Positions 7,851-16,273 of a stretch of 64,000 nt of DNA are shown here, in pieces. Origin of the DNA: Bordetella petrii. GTDB taxonomy: Bacteria > Pseudomonadota > Gammaproteobacteria > Burkholderiales > Burkholderiaceae_B. The stretch's first letter is position 1. Each line of letters starts with the position of its first letter. The DNA is taken from positions 2,087,490 through 2,151,489 of the forward strand of contig NZ_JAFMZZ010000001.1 in assembly GCF_017356245.1 (NCBI RefSeq), given 5' to 3'. The position numbers were made by a program, and so were the translations under genes. A model generated the notes under the pieces. The model ran no database searches and had not been told where the DNA came from. It saw nothing but the letters and a program-made list of their open reading frames with translations.

Positions 7851-9080
7851 CTATTCATTCTGCGGCGCGCAGGCCTCGCCGCGCTCCAGCATGGCCTGGA
7901 TGCGGGCGTCGTCGTAGCCGAGTTCGCGCAGAATGCCGCGCGTCTGTTCGCCGATGCGCGGGGCATGATGGCGCAGCGCGGGGGCGTAGCCTGTCATCGA
8001 CACTGGCACATTGATGTGCCTGACCGTGCCTTGCGTCGGGTGCCGCACTTGCTGCACCAGGCCTACCGCGCCCACGTGCGGGTCGTCGAGCAGGCTGTCG
8101 ATGGTGTGGCAGGGCATGGCGGGGATGTCGTGGCGGGCCAGCACGGCCTGCCAGTGGGCGGTGTCGCGCCGGGCGATTTCATCGGCGCGGATCTGGAAGA
8201 ACTCGGCGATATGGTCGATGCGGCTGACCGCCGTATTGAAGCGGCTGTCGGCCTTCAGTTCGGGCCGGCCCAGGGCGTCGAACAGGGCCATGACCTGGGC
8301 GTCGGTATTGGTGGTGATGCAGATATAGCCGTCGAGCGTCTTTACCGGCCGCGCGTTGGGGTCGAGCAGGCGCCGGTCGCCGCTGCCGCCGATGGGCGGC
8401 TCGAAGGTCGCGCCGTACATATGTTCGCTGAGCAGCAGCGCCGCGTAGCTTTCGAACATGGGCACTTCGATCTGGCGCGCCTGGCGCCGGCGGCCCTGCG
8501 CGAGCAGGGCCACCAGGATGGCGTTGGCCACCATCAGGGCGGCGCTGCGGTCCACCACGACATACGGCACATAGCGCGGGGCGCCTTCGGTGGCGGCGAA
8601 CAGGCTGGCCAGGCCGGTGCCGCCCTGCAGGATCGAGTCGTAGGCAGGCCGGTCGGCATAGGGGCCGGCCGAGCCGAAGCCGACGATATTGCAGTAGACG
8701 ATGTGCGGGTTCACGGCGCGCAGGTCGTCGAAGCCGAGCCCCAGTTTGCGGATGGCCGCCGAACGCATGTTGTGCACGAACACATCGCAGCGCCGCGCCA
8801 GTTCCAGCGCGGCTTCGCGGGCCGCGGCCGTCTTCAGGTCGAGCGCGATGCTGCGTTTGTTGCGGTTCATGTGCATGAACTTGCCCGACATGCCGGGCGT
8901 GGGCGAACGGCCCGAGATCCAGCGGATGATGTCGCCGGACGGCTGTTCCAGCTTGGTGACGTCGGCGCCATAGTCGGCCAGCACCTGGGTCGCGTACGGG
9001 CCGACCACGGCCGAGCTCAGGTCCAGGATGCGCCAGCCGGCCAGGGGCAGGGTAGCGGCGGGGTCAGTGGAGCGGGTCAT
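7851..9080 (-). CDS. CaiB/BaiF family (class III) CoA-transferase
   Basis: 409 aa. It is a class III CoA-transferase, which moves CoA between carboxylic acids through an aspartyl-CoA intermediate. The N-terminus (LAGWRILDLSSAVVGPY...LADYGADVTKLEQPSGD) and the MNRNKRSIALDLK stretch are family hallmarks. ATG 9080 puts the conserved N-terminus about 12 residues in; an upstream ATG at 9122 would overlap the Bug gene. It lies 16 bp downstream of a Bug receptor gene on the same strand, implying an operon in which an acid is bound outside and activated inside. The donor and acceptor are unknown. Confidence 0.93.
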   Translation of the reverse strand: MTRSTDPAATLPLAGWRILDLSSAVVGPYATQVLADYGADVTKLEQPSGDIIRWISGRSPTPGMSGKFMHMNRNKRSIALDLKTAAAREAALELARRCDVFVHNMRSAAIRKLGLGFDDLRAVNPHIVYCNIVGFGSAGPYADRPAYDSILQGGTGLASLFAATEGAPRYVPYVVVDRSAALMVANAILVALLAQGRRRQARQIEVPMFESYAALLLSEHMYGATFEPPIGGSGDRRLLDPNARPVKTLDGYICITTNTDAQVMALFDALGRPELKADSRFNTAVSRIDHIAEFFQIRADEIARRDTAHWQAVLARHDIPAMPCHTIDSLLDDPHVGAVGLVQQVRHPTQGTVRHINVPVSMTGYAPALRHHAPRIGEQTRGILRELGYDDARIQAMLERGEACAPQNE

Positions 9081-9096
9081 GGGGCAGGCGGCGGAA

Positions 9097-10068
9097 TCAG
9101 TCCAGGCGGACGCCGGTGGCATCGATCAGCGCCTTGTACTGCCGGGTTTCCCGCGCGACCAGCGCGGCCAGGTCAGCCGGCGAGCCGCCCAGCGCGATGT
9201 TGCCGCTCTGGCGGAAGCTGTCGAGCAGCTCGGGGTCTTGCAGGGCCTGCGCCATGGCGGTGTTCAGCCGGCGCACGATGGCCGGGTCGAGCTGGCGCGG
9301 GCCGAACACGGCGAACCAGTTGCTGGCCTCGAAACCCGGCATGCCGGCCTCGGCGAAGGTGGGCACCTGGGGCAGCATGGCTTCGCGGCGCGCGCCGGTG
9401 GTGCCGAAGCTGGCCGCCTTGCGGGTCTTGACCTGCTGCATCACGGTGGGCACCGAATCGAACAGCAAATCAATGGTGCCGCCCAGCAGGTCGTTCAGCG
9501 CGCCGGCGGTACCCTTATAGGGCACGTGACGCAGCTCGATGCCGCTGCGCGACAGGAACGACAGGGCCACCAGGTGCGTGTTCGAGCCGACGCCGGCCGA
9601 TCCGATGGTCAGCTGGCCGGGGTGCGATTTGGCGTAGGAGACAAGGTCCTGCAGGGTGGCCACGGGCAGGCCGGGGCGCCCCAGCAGCACATAATCGAAG
9701 CGCGAGACCGCGCCGATGGGCGTGAAATCGTTGACCGGGTCGTAGCCCACGTCGCGGCGCAGGTACGGGTTGATGACAAAGGCCGCCGCGCTGCCCAGCA
9801 GCAGCGTATAGCCGTCGGCCGGCTCGGCCGCCACGGCGCGGGTGGCGATCATGCCGCCCGCGCCCGGGCGGTTCTCGACCACCACCGTCTGCCCCAGCTG
9901 CTTGCCCAGCGCGCGCGCCAGGATGCGCGCCACCAGGTCGCTGCCGCCGCCGGGCGAGAAGCCCACCATCAGCCGCACCGGGCGGTCGGGGTAGGCCTGG
10001 GCGTGGGCATATGGCAGCACGGCGGCTTGAATGCAGAGCGCGACGAGCGCGCGGCGCAGCAGTTTCAT
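9097..10068 (-). CDS. Bug-family periplasmic solute receptor (tctC-like)
   Basis: 323 aa. A Sec signal peptide (KLLRRALVALCIQAAVLPYAHA) precedes AYPDRPVRLMVGFSPGGGSD, the start of the mature Bug fold; VVVENRPGAGG and ADGYTLLLG are two further family signatures. Bug proteins bind small carboxylates or amides in the periplasm, some feeding TctAB-type transporters; no transporter genes are adjacent. First gene of an operon with the CoA-transferase. Its promoter region shares an operator-like site (10095-10113) with three other promoters in this cluster. Confidence 0.92.
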   Translation of the reverse strand: MKLLRRALVALCIQAAVLPYAHAQAYPDRPVRLMVGFSPGGGSDLVARILARALGKQLGQTVVVENRPGAGGMIATRAVAAEPADGYTLLLGSAAAFVINPYLRRDVGYDPVNDFTPIGAVSRFDYVLLGRPGLPVATLQDLVSYAKSHPGQLTIGSAGVGSNTHLVALSFLSRSGIELRHVPYKGTAGALNDLLGGTIDLLFDSVPTVMQQVKTRKAASFGTTGARREAMLPQVPTFAEAGMPGFEASNWFAVFGPRQLDPAIVRRLNTAMAQALQDPELLDSFRQSGNIALGGSPADLAALVARETRQYKALIDATGVRLD

Positions 10069-10094
10069 GGCGGCTTGGGGCAGGGGTGGGCAAT

Positions 10095-10113
10095 TGATTG
10101 ATATCATCAACTA
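10095..10113. promoter_or_regulatory. MarR-type operator, box 1
   Basis: TGATTGAT-3-ATCAACTA, 27 bp upstream of the Bug start at 10068. Read on the minus strand it matches box 3 (14222-14240) at 13 of 19 positions. A partly overlapping perfect palindrome, ATCAACT-4-AGTTGAT, lies at 10106-10123. Confidence 0.5.
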
Positions 10114-10162
10114 AAAAGTTGATTTATGCAACTTTGTGACGTCGAATCGTCATGCGGGAATA

Positions 10163-10181
10163 TAGTAGATTTAATCAACTA
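10163..10181. promoter_or_regulatory. MarR-type operator, box 2
   Basis: Near-perfect 19-bp palindrome with arms TAGTAGATT and AATCAACTA (8 of 9 paired) around a central T. It lies 47 bp upstream of the enoyl-CoA hydratase start at 10229 and matches box 3 at 15 of 19 positions. Confidence 0.55.
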
Positions 10182-10228
10182 ATTACCGTATAGTGATGTT
10201 CAGCAATTCCGCCATTGCAGGAGCCTGA

Positions 10229-11005
10229 ATGAGCGCGGTATACGAAACCCTTGCCCTGGACATCGACTCGCATGTCGCCACCCTGACGCTGAACCGGCCC
10301 GACAGCCGCAATGCGCTGAGCCTGCGCATGTGCCACGAGCTGGTGTCCGTGCTGTCGGCGCTGGCCGCCGACGAACGCGCGCACGTAGTCGTGGTGCGCG
10401 GCGCCGGCCCGGTGTTCTGCGCCGGTGCCGACCTGAAAGAACGAAAGACCATGTCCGACCAGGACATGACGGCGCGCCGCGTGGCGGGCTTCGCCGCTTA
10501 TGCCGCCATCGAGCGGCTGCCGCAGCCCGCGATTGCCGTGGTGCATGGCGCGGCCTTCGGCTCGGGCTGCGAGATCGCCGGCGCCTGCGATTTCATCCTG
10601 GCCGCCGAAGGCACGCAGTTCTGCTACCCCGAAGTGGGCTGGGGCACCATCGGCGCCACCCAGCGGTTGCCCCGCGCGGTGGGTCCGCGCATGGCCAAGG
10701 AACTGCTGTTCACCGGACGCAAGTTCGATGCGCGCGAGGCGCGCGAAATCGGCCTGGTGAATCATGTGTATGCGGCCGCGGAGCTCGATGCCCAGGCCGC
10801 CGCGATGGCGGCGCGCATCGCACAGGCCACGCCGCTGACGGTGCGGCTGACCAAGCGCAGCGTCGACCAGGGCCTGGCCACCACGCGCGAAGGCGCCATG
10901 GCGGTGGAGCTGCTGGCTATCGACGAAAACCTGCGCGGCACCGACTGGAAGGGCGCGCTGTCCGGCTTCGGCGGCGCACGCGCGGAGGCCCGGGATGCTG
11001 GCTGA
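10229..11005 (+). CDS. Enoyl-CoA hydratase/isomerase (crotonase) family
   Basis: 258 aa. Adds water across the double bond of an enoyl-CoA. The oxyanion-hole segment FCAGAD is at 63-68, and both catalytic glutamates of the hydratase subgroup are present: E115 in GSGCE and E135 in YPEVGWG. It starts an operon with the acyl-CoA ligase (overlap of 11 bp) and the lyase-like gene. Expression is probably governed by box 2 and the MarR protein at 13644. The natural substrate is not evident. Confidence 0.92.
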   Translation: MSAVYETLALDIDSHVATLTLNRPDSRNALSLRMCHELVSVLSALAADERAHVVVVRGAGPVFCAGADLKERKTMSDQDMTARRVAGFAAYAAIERLPQPAIAVVHGAAFGSGCEIAGACDFILAAEGTQFCYPEVGWGTIGATQRLPRAVGPRMAKELLFTGRKFDAREAREIGLVNHVYAAAELDAQAAAMAARIAQATPLTVRLTKRSVDQGLATTREGAMAVELLAIDENLRGTDWKGALSGFGGARAEARDAG

Positions 11006-12620
11006 GCCCACCACCCTGCCGCGCCGGCTGGCGCGCACCGTGGCCGAACGCGGGCCGCGGGAAGCCTTCGTGGGGCCCGACGGCCGCTATAGCTGGCAAG
11101 ACCTGGCCGGCCAGGCGCGTGCCATCGCCGCCGCCCTGCATGCGCAAGGGGTGCGGCGCGGCGACCATGTCGGCGTCATGCTGGGCAACAGCGCGCTGTG
11201 GATCCAGGTGTTCTATGCGTGCGCCAGCCTGGGCGCGGTCACGGTACCCGTCAATACGCGCTTCAAAAGCGAAGAACTGCGCTTCTGCCTGAAGCAGGCC
11301 GACATCAGCCTGCTGATCATGGCCGACGAATTCCTGGGCATCGATTTCATCGGCCTGCTGCGGCAGGTCGAGCCGGCCATCGACGCGGGGCTGCCGGGCG
11401 CCGAACTGCCTAAGCTGCGGCAGGTTGTGGTGGCCGGGCGCCAGGTGCCCGGCGGGGCCCTGGGCTACGACAGCTTCATCAGCCAGGGCGCGTCGGTGCG
11501 CGGCGCCGAACTGGATGGCCTGGCCGCCCAAGTGGCGCCCGACGACGTGCTGCTGATTCAGTACACCTCGGGCACGACCTCGTTTCCCAAGGGCGTGATG
11601 CTGACCCACGCCAATATGCTGACCAATGCCTGGGCCGCGGCGCAGCGCATCGGCGTGACGCCCGCCGACCGCTATTTCAGCATCCGGCCGTATTTCCATG
11701 TGGCCGGCACCACGCTGTCCATTCTGGTCAGTCTGGTCACCGGCTGCTGCCTGTTGACGCTGCCGCGCTTCGACGTGGCCGAAGCCCTGCGCATCCTGGA
11801 CACTGAACGCTGCACGCTGACCTCGGGCAACGACACCATCTTCCTGATGCTGATGGGCCATCCCGATTTCGACCCGGCGCGGCTGCATCTGCGCGGCGGC
11901 TGGGCGGCGGCGGGGCCCGAAGTCATGCAGAAAATCCGCGACGTGATGGGCGTGCCGTCCATCTGCAATGCCTATGGCCAGTCCGAGGCCTCGCCCAATG
12001 TGATCATGTCGGCCCATGACGATGATTTCGCCTTGCGCGCCATGGGCTGGGCCCTGCCGCATCCCGGCATGCAGGTGCGCATCATCGACCCGGCCACCGG
12101 CGCGCCGCTGCCGCCGGGCCGGCGCGGCGAAATCCAGGCCAAGGGCTGGAGCATCATGAAGGGCTACTACAACATGCCCGACGCCACCGCGCGCGCGCTC
12201 AGCGCCGACGGCTGGCTCAGCACCGGCGACCTGGGCGAAATGGACGGCGACGGCCGCCTGCGCATGGTGGGGCGCCTGAAAGACATGTTTCGGGTCGGCG
12301 GCGAGAACGTCGCGCCGCTGGAAATCGAAGAAGTGCTGCACGCCCATCCCGCCGTGCAGCTGGCCCAGGTGGTGGGCGTGCCCGACGCGCGGCTGGGCGA
12401 GGTGCCGGCCGCCTTCGTGCTGCTGAAAGAAGGGCATGCCGCCGGGCCCGACGAGCTGCTTGCGTGGTGCAAGGCGCGCTGCGCCAATTTCAAGGTGCCG
12501 CGCTACCTCGACGTGGTCGATACGTTCGAGCACATCGGCATGACCGGCAGTTCCAAGGTGCAGAAGAACAAGCTGCGCGACTATGCCCTGCGGCGGTTCG
12601 CCCTGGAGCAGCAACCATGA
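10995..12620 (+). CDS. Acyl-CoA ligase, AMP-binding (ANL) superfamily
   Basis: 541 aa. Activates a carboxylic acid to its CoA thioester through an acyl-AMP. The phosphate-binding loop YTSGTTSFPKG starts at Y190; the later motifs YGQSEASP, STGDLG and the C-terminal lysine region (SSKVQKNKLR) are intact. It overlaps the preceding hydratase and the following lyase-like gene, so all three are co-translated. The substrate could be a short branched-chain or aryl acid; the sequence does not say which. Confidence 0.92.
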   Translation: MLAEPTTLPRRLARTVAERGPREAFVGPDGRYSWQDLAGQARAIAAALHAQGVRRGDHVGVMLGNSALWIQVFYACASLGAVTVPVNTRFKSEELRFCLKQADISLLIMADEFLGIDFIGLLRQVEPAIDAGLPGAELPKLRQVVVAGRQVPGGALGYDSFISQGASVRGAELDGLAAQVAPDDVLLIQYTSGTTSFPKGVMLTHANMLTNAWAAAQRIGVTPADRYFSIRPYFHVAGTTLSILVSLVTGCCLLTLPRFDVAEALRILDTERCTLTSGNDTIFLMLMGHPDFDPARLHLRGGWAAAGPEVMQKIRDVMGVPSICNAYGQSEASPNVIMSAHDDDFALRAMGWALPHPGMQVRIIDPATGAPLPPGRRGEIQAKGWSIMKGYYNMPDATARALSADGWLSTGDLGEMDGDGRLRMVGRLKDMFRVGGENVAPLEIEEVLHAHPAVQLAQVVGVPDARLGEVPAAFVLLKEGHAAGPDELLAWCKARCANFKVPRYLDVVDTFEHIGMTGSSKVQKNKLRDYALRRFALEQQP

Positions 12621-13558
12621 TGCGCGACGTGATTCTGTGCGAATGCTTCGCGCGCGACGGCCTGCAGCACGAAGCGCGGTTCATCGCCACGCCGGCCAAG
12701 GCCGGCCTGATACAGCGCTTCGCCGAACTGGGATTCGAGCGGATCGAGGCGACGTCGTATTCGAATCCCAGCGTGGTGCCGCAGTTCGCCGACGCCAGCG
12801 AGCTGCTGGCCGGCCTGCCGCGGCGCGAAGGCGTCTGGTACAAGGCCACCTGCGCCAACGTGCGCGCGGTAGAGCGGGCGCTGCACGACCTGGAGGCCGG
12901 TTTCGGGGCCAACGAGATCAGCCTGCTGGTCTCGGCCAGCGAGGCGCATTCACAGCGCAACCTGAAGCGTTCCCGGCGCGACCAGTGGGACAACATCGCC
13001 GCCATGGCGCGGCGGGCCGCCGGCCGGTTCCGCATGGTGGGCACGATTTCGGTGGCGTTCGGCTGCCCCTTCGAAGGGGCGGTGGACGCCGCCGGCGTGC
13101 TGGACGATGCCCGCCGCTTTGCCGAGCTGGGCGTCGAGATCGTGACGCTGGGCGACACCACCGGCATGGCGGCGCCGCCGGCGGTGCGCGACCTGTACCG
13201 CGCGCTGCAGCGGGAATTCCCGCAACTGGCGCTGGTGGCGCACTTTCACGATACGCGCGGCACCGGGCTGGTCAATTACGTGGCCGCACTGGAAGCGGGC
13301 GTGCGCTATTTCGACAGCGCCTTCGGCGGCGTGGGCGGGCATCCCGACAAGGTCAAGTACGGCGGCGGGCACACCGGCAATGTCGCCACCGAAGACCTGG
13401 TCAGCCTGTTCGAGTCGATGGGGGTGCGCACCGGGCTGGACCTGGCCGCGCTGCCGGCGGTGTCGCGGCTGTGCCAGGACACCCTGGGCCGCGAGCTGCA
13501 CAGCCGCGTGGCGGCCGCCGGCCTGAATCCGCTGGCCGGCGGGGGCGGGGCGCCATGA
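12617..13558 (+). CDS. HMG-CoA lyase-like DRE-TIM protein lacking the usual active-site cysteine
   Basis: 313 aa. The fold is that of 3-hydroxy-3-methylglutaryl-CoA lyase: ARDGLQ with R13/D14 near the N-terminus, metal ligands H209 and H211 in HFHDTRG, and the C-terminal GNVATEDLV. The glycine-rich loop that carries the catalytic cysteine in HMG-CoA lyases (GGxGGCP) reads GGVGGHP here, with His242 in place of Cys. It may therefore cleave another 3-hydroxy-acyl-CoA such as a citramalyl-CoA-like compound, or use altered chemistry. ATG 12617 overlaps the ligase stop (ATGA); an adjacent ATG at 12620 is possible. Confidence 0.85.
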   Translation: MMRDVILCECFARDGLQHEARFIATPAKAGLIQRFAELGFERIEATSYSNPSVVPQFADASELLAGLPRREGVWYKATCANVRAVERALHDLEAGFGANEISLLVSASEAHSQRNLKRSRRDQWDNIAAMARRAAGRFRMVGTISVAFGCPFEGAVDAAGVLDDARRFAELGVEIVTLGDTTGMAAPPAVRDLYRALQREFPQLALVAHFHDTRGTGLVNYVAALEAGVRYFDSAFGGVGGHPDKVKYGGGHTGNVATEDLVSLFESMGVRTGLDLAALPAVSRLCQDTLGRELHSRVAAAGLNPLAGGGGAP

Positions 13559-13643
13559 GCCGGCCCGTGCCGGTTGTATATCATGTGCGCGTTGGCGCGC
13601 GGCTGGTCCGCCGCGCGCGCTTTCAGTCCGGAAACTAGACACT

Positions 13644-14186
13644 ATGGCCACTCGACCCGCACGCAAGACTGCCACCGCCGCCGCCACGCGCGCCGCGCCG
13701 GGCGAACTGAAAGACCTGTTTTCGTACCGGCTCAACCGGCTGGCGCACGTGTCCAGCCGCATTGCCGCCGGCCTGAACGAAAGCCGCTATGGCGTGGGCC
13801 CGCGCGAATGGCGCATTGTGGCCTTGCTGGGCGCGGCGGCGCCGATGTCGCTGAACGCCCTGGCGCGCGAATCCAACATCGACAAAAGCCAGGCCAGCCG
13901 CACCGTGTCGGAACTGATCGACAAGAAACTGATCCGCCGCAGCGCCGACGCGGAAGACGGGCGCGGCATCAGCCTGGACCTGACCGCGGCCGGCCGGCGC
14001 CTGTACCAGGAGATGTTCCCGGCGGCGGTGGCCCGCAACGAATCGCTGCTGCAAGTGCTGACCGCGGCCGAGCGCGACACGCTGGAGCGTGCGCTGGACA
14101 AGCTGACCGTGCGCGCGCTCGATATGTTCCACGACCTGAAGAGCGAAATACCGACCCGGCGCGGCCGCAACGCGGGCCCGCGCTAG
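13644..14186 (+). CDS. MarR-family transcriptional regulator
   Basis: 180 aa. The winged HTH spans about 60-125 (SLNALARESNIDKSQASRT and the DAEDGRGI wing), with an extended Ala/Arg-rich N-terminus. It sits between two catabolic operons and probably represses both: four related palindromes lie upstream of the Bug (10068), hydratase (10229), second hydratase (14280) and nitronate monooxygenase (18235) genes. No such box precedes marR itself. MarR proteins in CoA pathways usually respond to an acyl-CoA intermediate. Confidence 0.9.
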   Translation: MATRPARKTATAAATRAAPGELKDLFSYRLNRLAHVSSRIAAGLNESRYGVGPREWRIVALLGAAAPMSLNALARESNIDKSQASRTVSELIDKKLIRRSADAEDGRGISLDLTAAGRRLYQEMFPAAVARNESLLQVLTAAERDTLERALDKLTVRALDMFHDLKSEIPTRRGRNAGPR

Positions 14187-14221
14187 GGGCGGCGCGCCCT
14201 GGCGGCACGGGCGCGCCCATA

Positions 14222-14240
14222 TAGTTGATTTAGACAATTA
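14222..14240. promoter_or_regulatory. MarR-type operator, box 3
   Basis: TAGTTGATTTAGACAATTA, 39 bp upstream of the second hydratase-like gene. It matches box 2 at 15 of 19 and box 4 at 14 of 19 positions. Confidence 0.55.
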
Positions 14241-14279
14241 CTTGGCGTCCGCGCGCGGGCGCCGCAACAAGGAAGCGCC

Positions 14280-15014
14280 ATGACCGAACTGCAGATCGAA
14301 GACCTGGATACTGTGCGCGTGTTGCGCATGAACCGCCCCGACAAGCACAATGCGCTGAACACCACATTGACGCAGGCCCTGCTGGACGCCCTGCACGACG
14401 CCGACCGCGACAGCGCGGTACGCGCCATGGTGCTGGCAGGCAACGGCAAGTCGTTCTGCGCCGGCGCGGACACCAGGGAATTCGCCGGCCTTACGGCGCA
14501 ACATGCCGACGCGGTGCTGCAGCGCGCGGAACTGACCACGGCGCTGCACCTGGCGTTCTCGCGCATCGGCAAGCCGGTGGTGTCGGCCGTGCAGGGCAAT
14601 GCGCTGGGCGGCGGCGCAGGCCTGGCGCTGGCCTGCGACATGGCCGTCATGGCCGAAGACGTGCGCTTCGGCTACCCCGAGCTGCGCCACGGCATCGTGG
14701 CGGCGGTGGTGATGGCCAACCTGGTGCGCCAAGTGGGACGCAAGCAGGCTTTCGAGCTGGTGGCCATGGCCGAGCCCATCGACGGCGCGCGCGCCCTGGC
14801 GCTGGGGCTGGCCAATCGCGTGGCGCCGGCCGGCCAGGTGCTGGACACAGCACTGGAGCTGGCCCGGCGCATGGCCGGCTGGGAGCCGGCCGCCATGAAG
14901 CTGACCAAGCGTTCGTTCCACCGGTCGGCCGACCTGGCGCTGGCCGAGGCGCTGGCGGTGGGCCGCGACGCCAACGCCATCATGCGCAGCTTTGGCGGCG
15001 GAGGCGGGCAATGA
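14280..15014 (+). CDS. Crotonase-family protein (enoyl-CoA hydratase/isomerase-like)
   Basis: 244 aa. The oxyanion-hole segment FCAGAD (59-64) and YPELRHG with E134 are present, but the first hydratase glutamate is missing: the segment reads GGGAGLALACD, with Gly114 where the paralogue at 10229 has Glu115. With one acidic residue it is more likely an isomerase, or acts in another crotonase reaction, than a classical hydratase. ATGA overlap with the following CoA-transferase; box 3 lies upstream. Confidence 0.88.
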   Translation: MTELQIEDLDTVRVLRMNRPDKHNALNTTLTQALLDALHDADRDSAVRAMVLAGNGKSFCAGADTREFAGLTAQHADAVLQRAELTTALHLAFSRIGKPVVSAVQGNALGGGAGLALACDMAVMAEDVRFGYPELRHGIVAAVVMANLVRQVGRKQAFELVAMAEPIDGARALALGLANRVAPAGQVLDTALELARRMAGWEPAAMKLTKRSFHRSADLALAEALAVGRDANAIMRSFGGGGGQ

Positions 15015-16207
15015 GACCCCTGGACGGCGTCACCATCCTGGACCTGTCGCGTGTGCTGGCCTGCCCGTTCGCCTCGATGATCCTGGCCGAGCTGGGCGCC
15101 ACTGTGATCAAGGTCGAGCAGCCCGGCGGCGGCGACGAGACGCGCGGCTTCGAGCCGCGCGTGCAGGGGCCGCACGGCACCGAATCGGCCTACTACCTGG
15201 CTTTCAACCGCAGCAAGCAATCCATCACGGCCAACTTCCGGCATCCCGAAGGGCAGGCCCTGATCCGCCGCCTGGCCGAGCAGGCCGACGTGGTGGTCGA
15301 GAATTTTCCGGTGGGCACGCTGCAAAAGTACGGGCTCGACCGCGAGCACATCGCGCCGGGCAACCCCGACCTGGTGTATTGCTCGTGCACCGGCTTCGGG
15401 CTGACCGGGCCTTATTCGGGGCGCAAGGGCTACGACACGGTGTTCCAGGCCATGGGCGGCATCATGAGCCTGACCGGCGAGCGCGGCGGCGGCCCGGTCA
15501 AGCCCGGCCTGCCGGTGGCCGACCTGACATCGGGGTTGTGGGTGGCCATCGGCATCCTGGCCGCGTTGATGGGGCGCGAACGCAGCGGCCGCGGATGCCA
15601 TCTGGATTTCTCGATGCTCGACGGCCAGGTGGGGTTGCTGTCGCTGGCCGCCGCGCGCTATTTCGCCCTGGGCGAGGTGCCGCCGCGCCTGGGCACCGAA
15701 CATCCCGGGCGGGTGCCGTCGGCGGCGTTCGAGTGCCGCGACGGCAAATGGGTGCAGATCACCGGCAGCGACCAGCACTGGAAACCCTTGTGCGAACTGC
15801 TGCAACTGCCCGCCTGGCGCGACGATCCGGCGCTGGCGCGCAATGCCGAGCGCGTGGCGCGCCGCGACGAAATCATGCGGGGGCTGCAGGCGGCCATCCG
15901 CCGGTTCGACCGCGATGACCTGTGCGCGCGCTGCGACGCGGCCGGCGTGCCGGCCGGGCCGATATTGTCGGTGGACGAGATCCTGGCCGATGCCCACGTG
16001 CGCGCGCGGGGCATGGTCGGCGAATACGAGCATCCCCAGCTGGGGCGGTTCGGGGCCGTGCCGGTGCCGTTCAAGTTCGACGGCTACGACGACCCCAGCC
16101 TGGGCCGGCCGCCGCTGCTGGGAGAGCACACGCGGCAAGTGCTGGTTGAACGCCTGGGGCTGGATGACCAGGCGATAGCCGCCCTGCGCGAACAAGGCGC
16201 GATATGA
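15011..16207 (+). CDS. CaiB/BaiF family (class III) CoA-transferase
   Basis: 398 aa. LDGVTILDLSRVLACPF...ILAELGATVIKVEQPGGGDE is the family N-terminus, and NRSKQSITANF the CoA-binding stretch. Second class III CoA-transferase of the cluster; only moderately similar to the one at 7851, so they probably act on different acids. It is translationally coupled to the crotonase gene and followed after 66 bp by a Bug receptor gene. Confidence 0.93.
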   Translation: MRPLDGVTILDLSRVLACPFASMILAELGATVIKVEQPGGGDETRGFEPRVQGPHGTESAYYLAFNRSKQSITANFRHPEGQALIRRLAEQADVVVENFPVGTLQKYGLDREHIAPGNPDLVYCSCTGFGLTGPYSGRKGYDTVFQAMGGIMSLTGERGGGPVKPGLPVADLTSGLWVAIGILAALMGRERSGRGCHLDFSMLDGQVGLLSLAAARYFALGEVPPRLGTEHPGRVPSAAFECRDGKWVQITGSDQHWKPLCELLQLPAWRDDPALARNAERVARRDEIMRGLQAAIRRFDRDDLCARCDAAGVPAGPILSVDEILADAHVRARGMVGEYEHPQLGRFGAVPVPFKFDGYDDPSLGRPPLLGEHTRQVLVERLGLDDQAIAALREQGAI

Positions 16208-16273
16208 CCGTACGCCCCGGGGCCGCCGGCCCCGGGGCGGCGCATTTCAGCAAAACACACCAGGAGACAAGAC

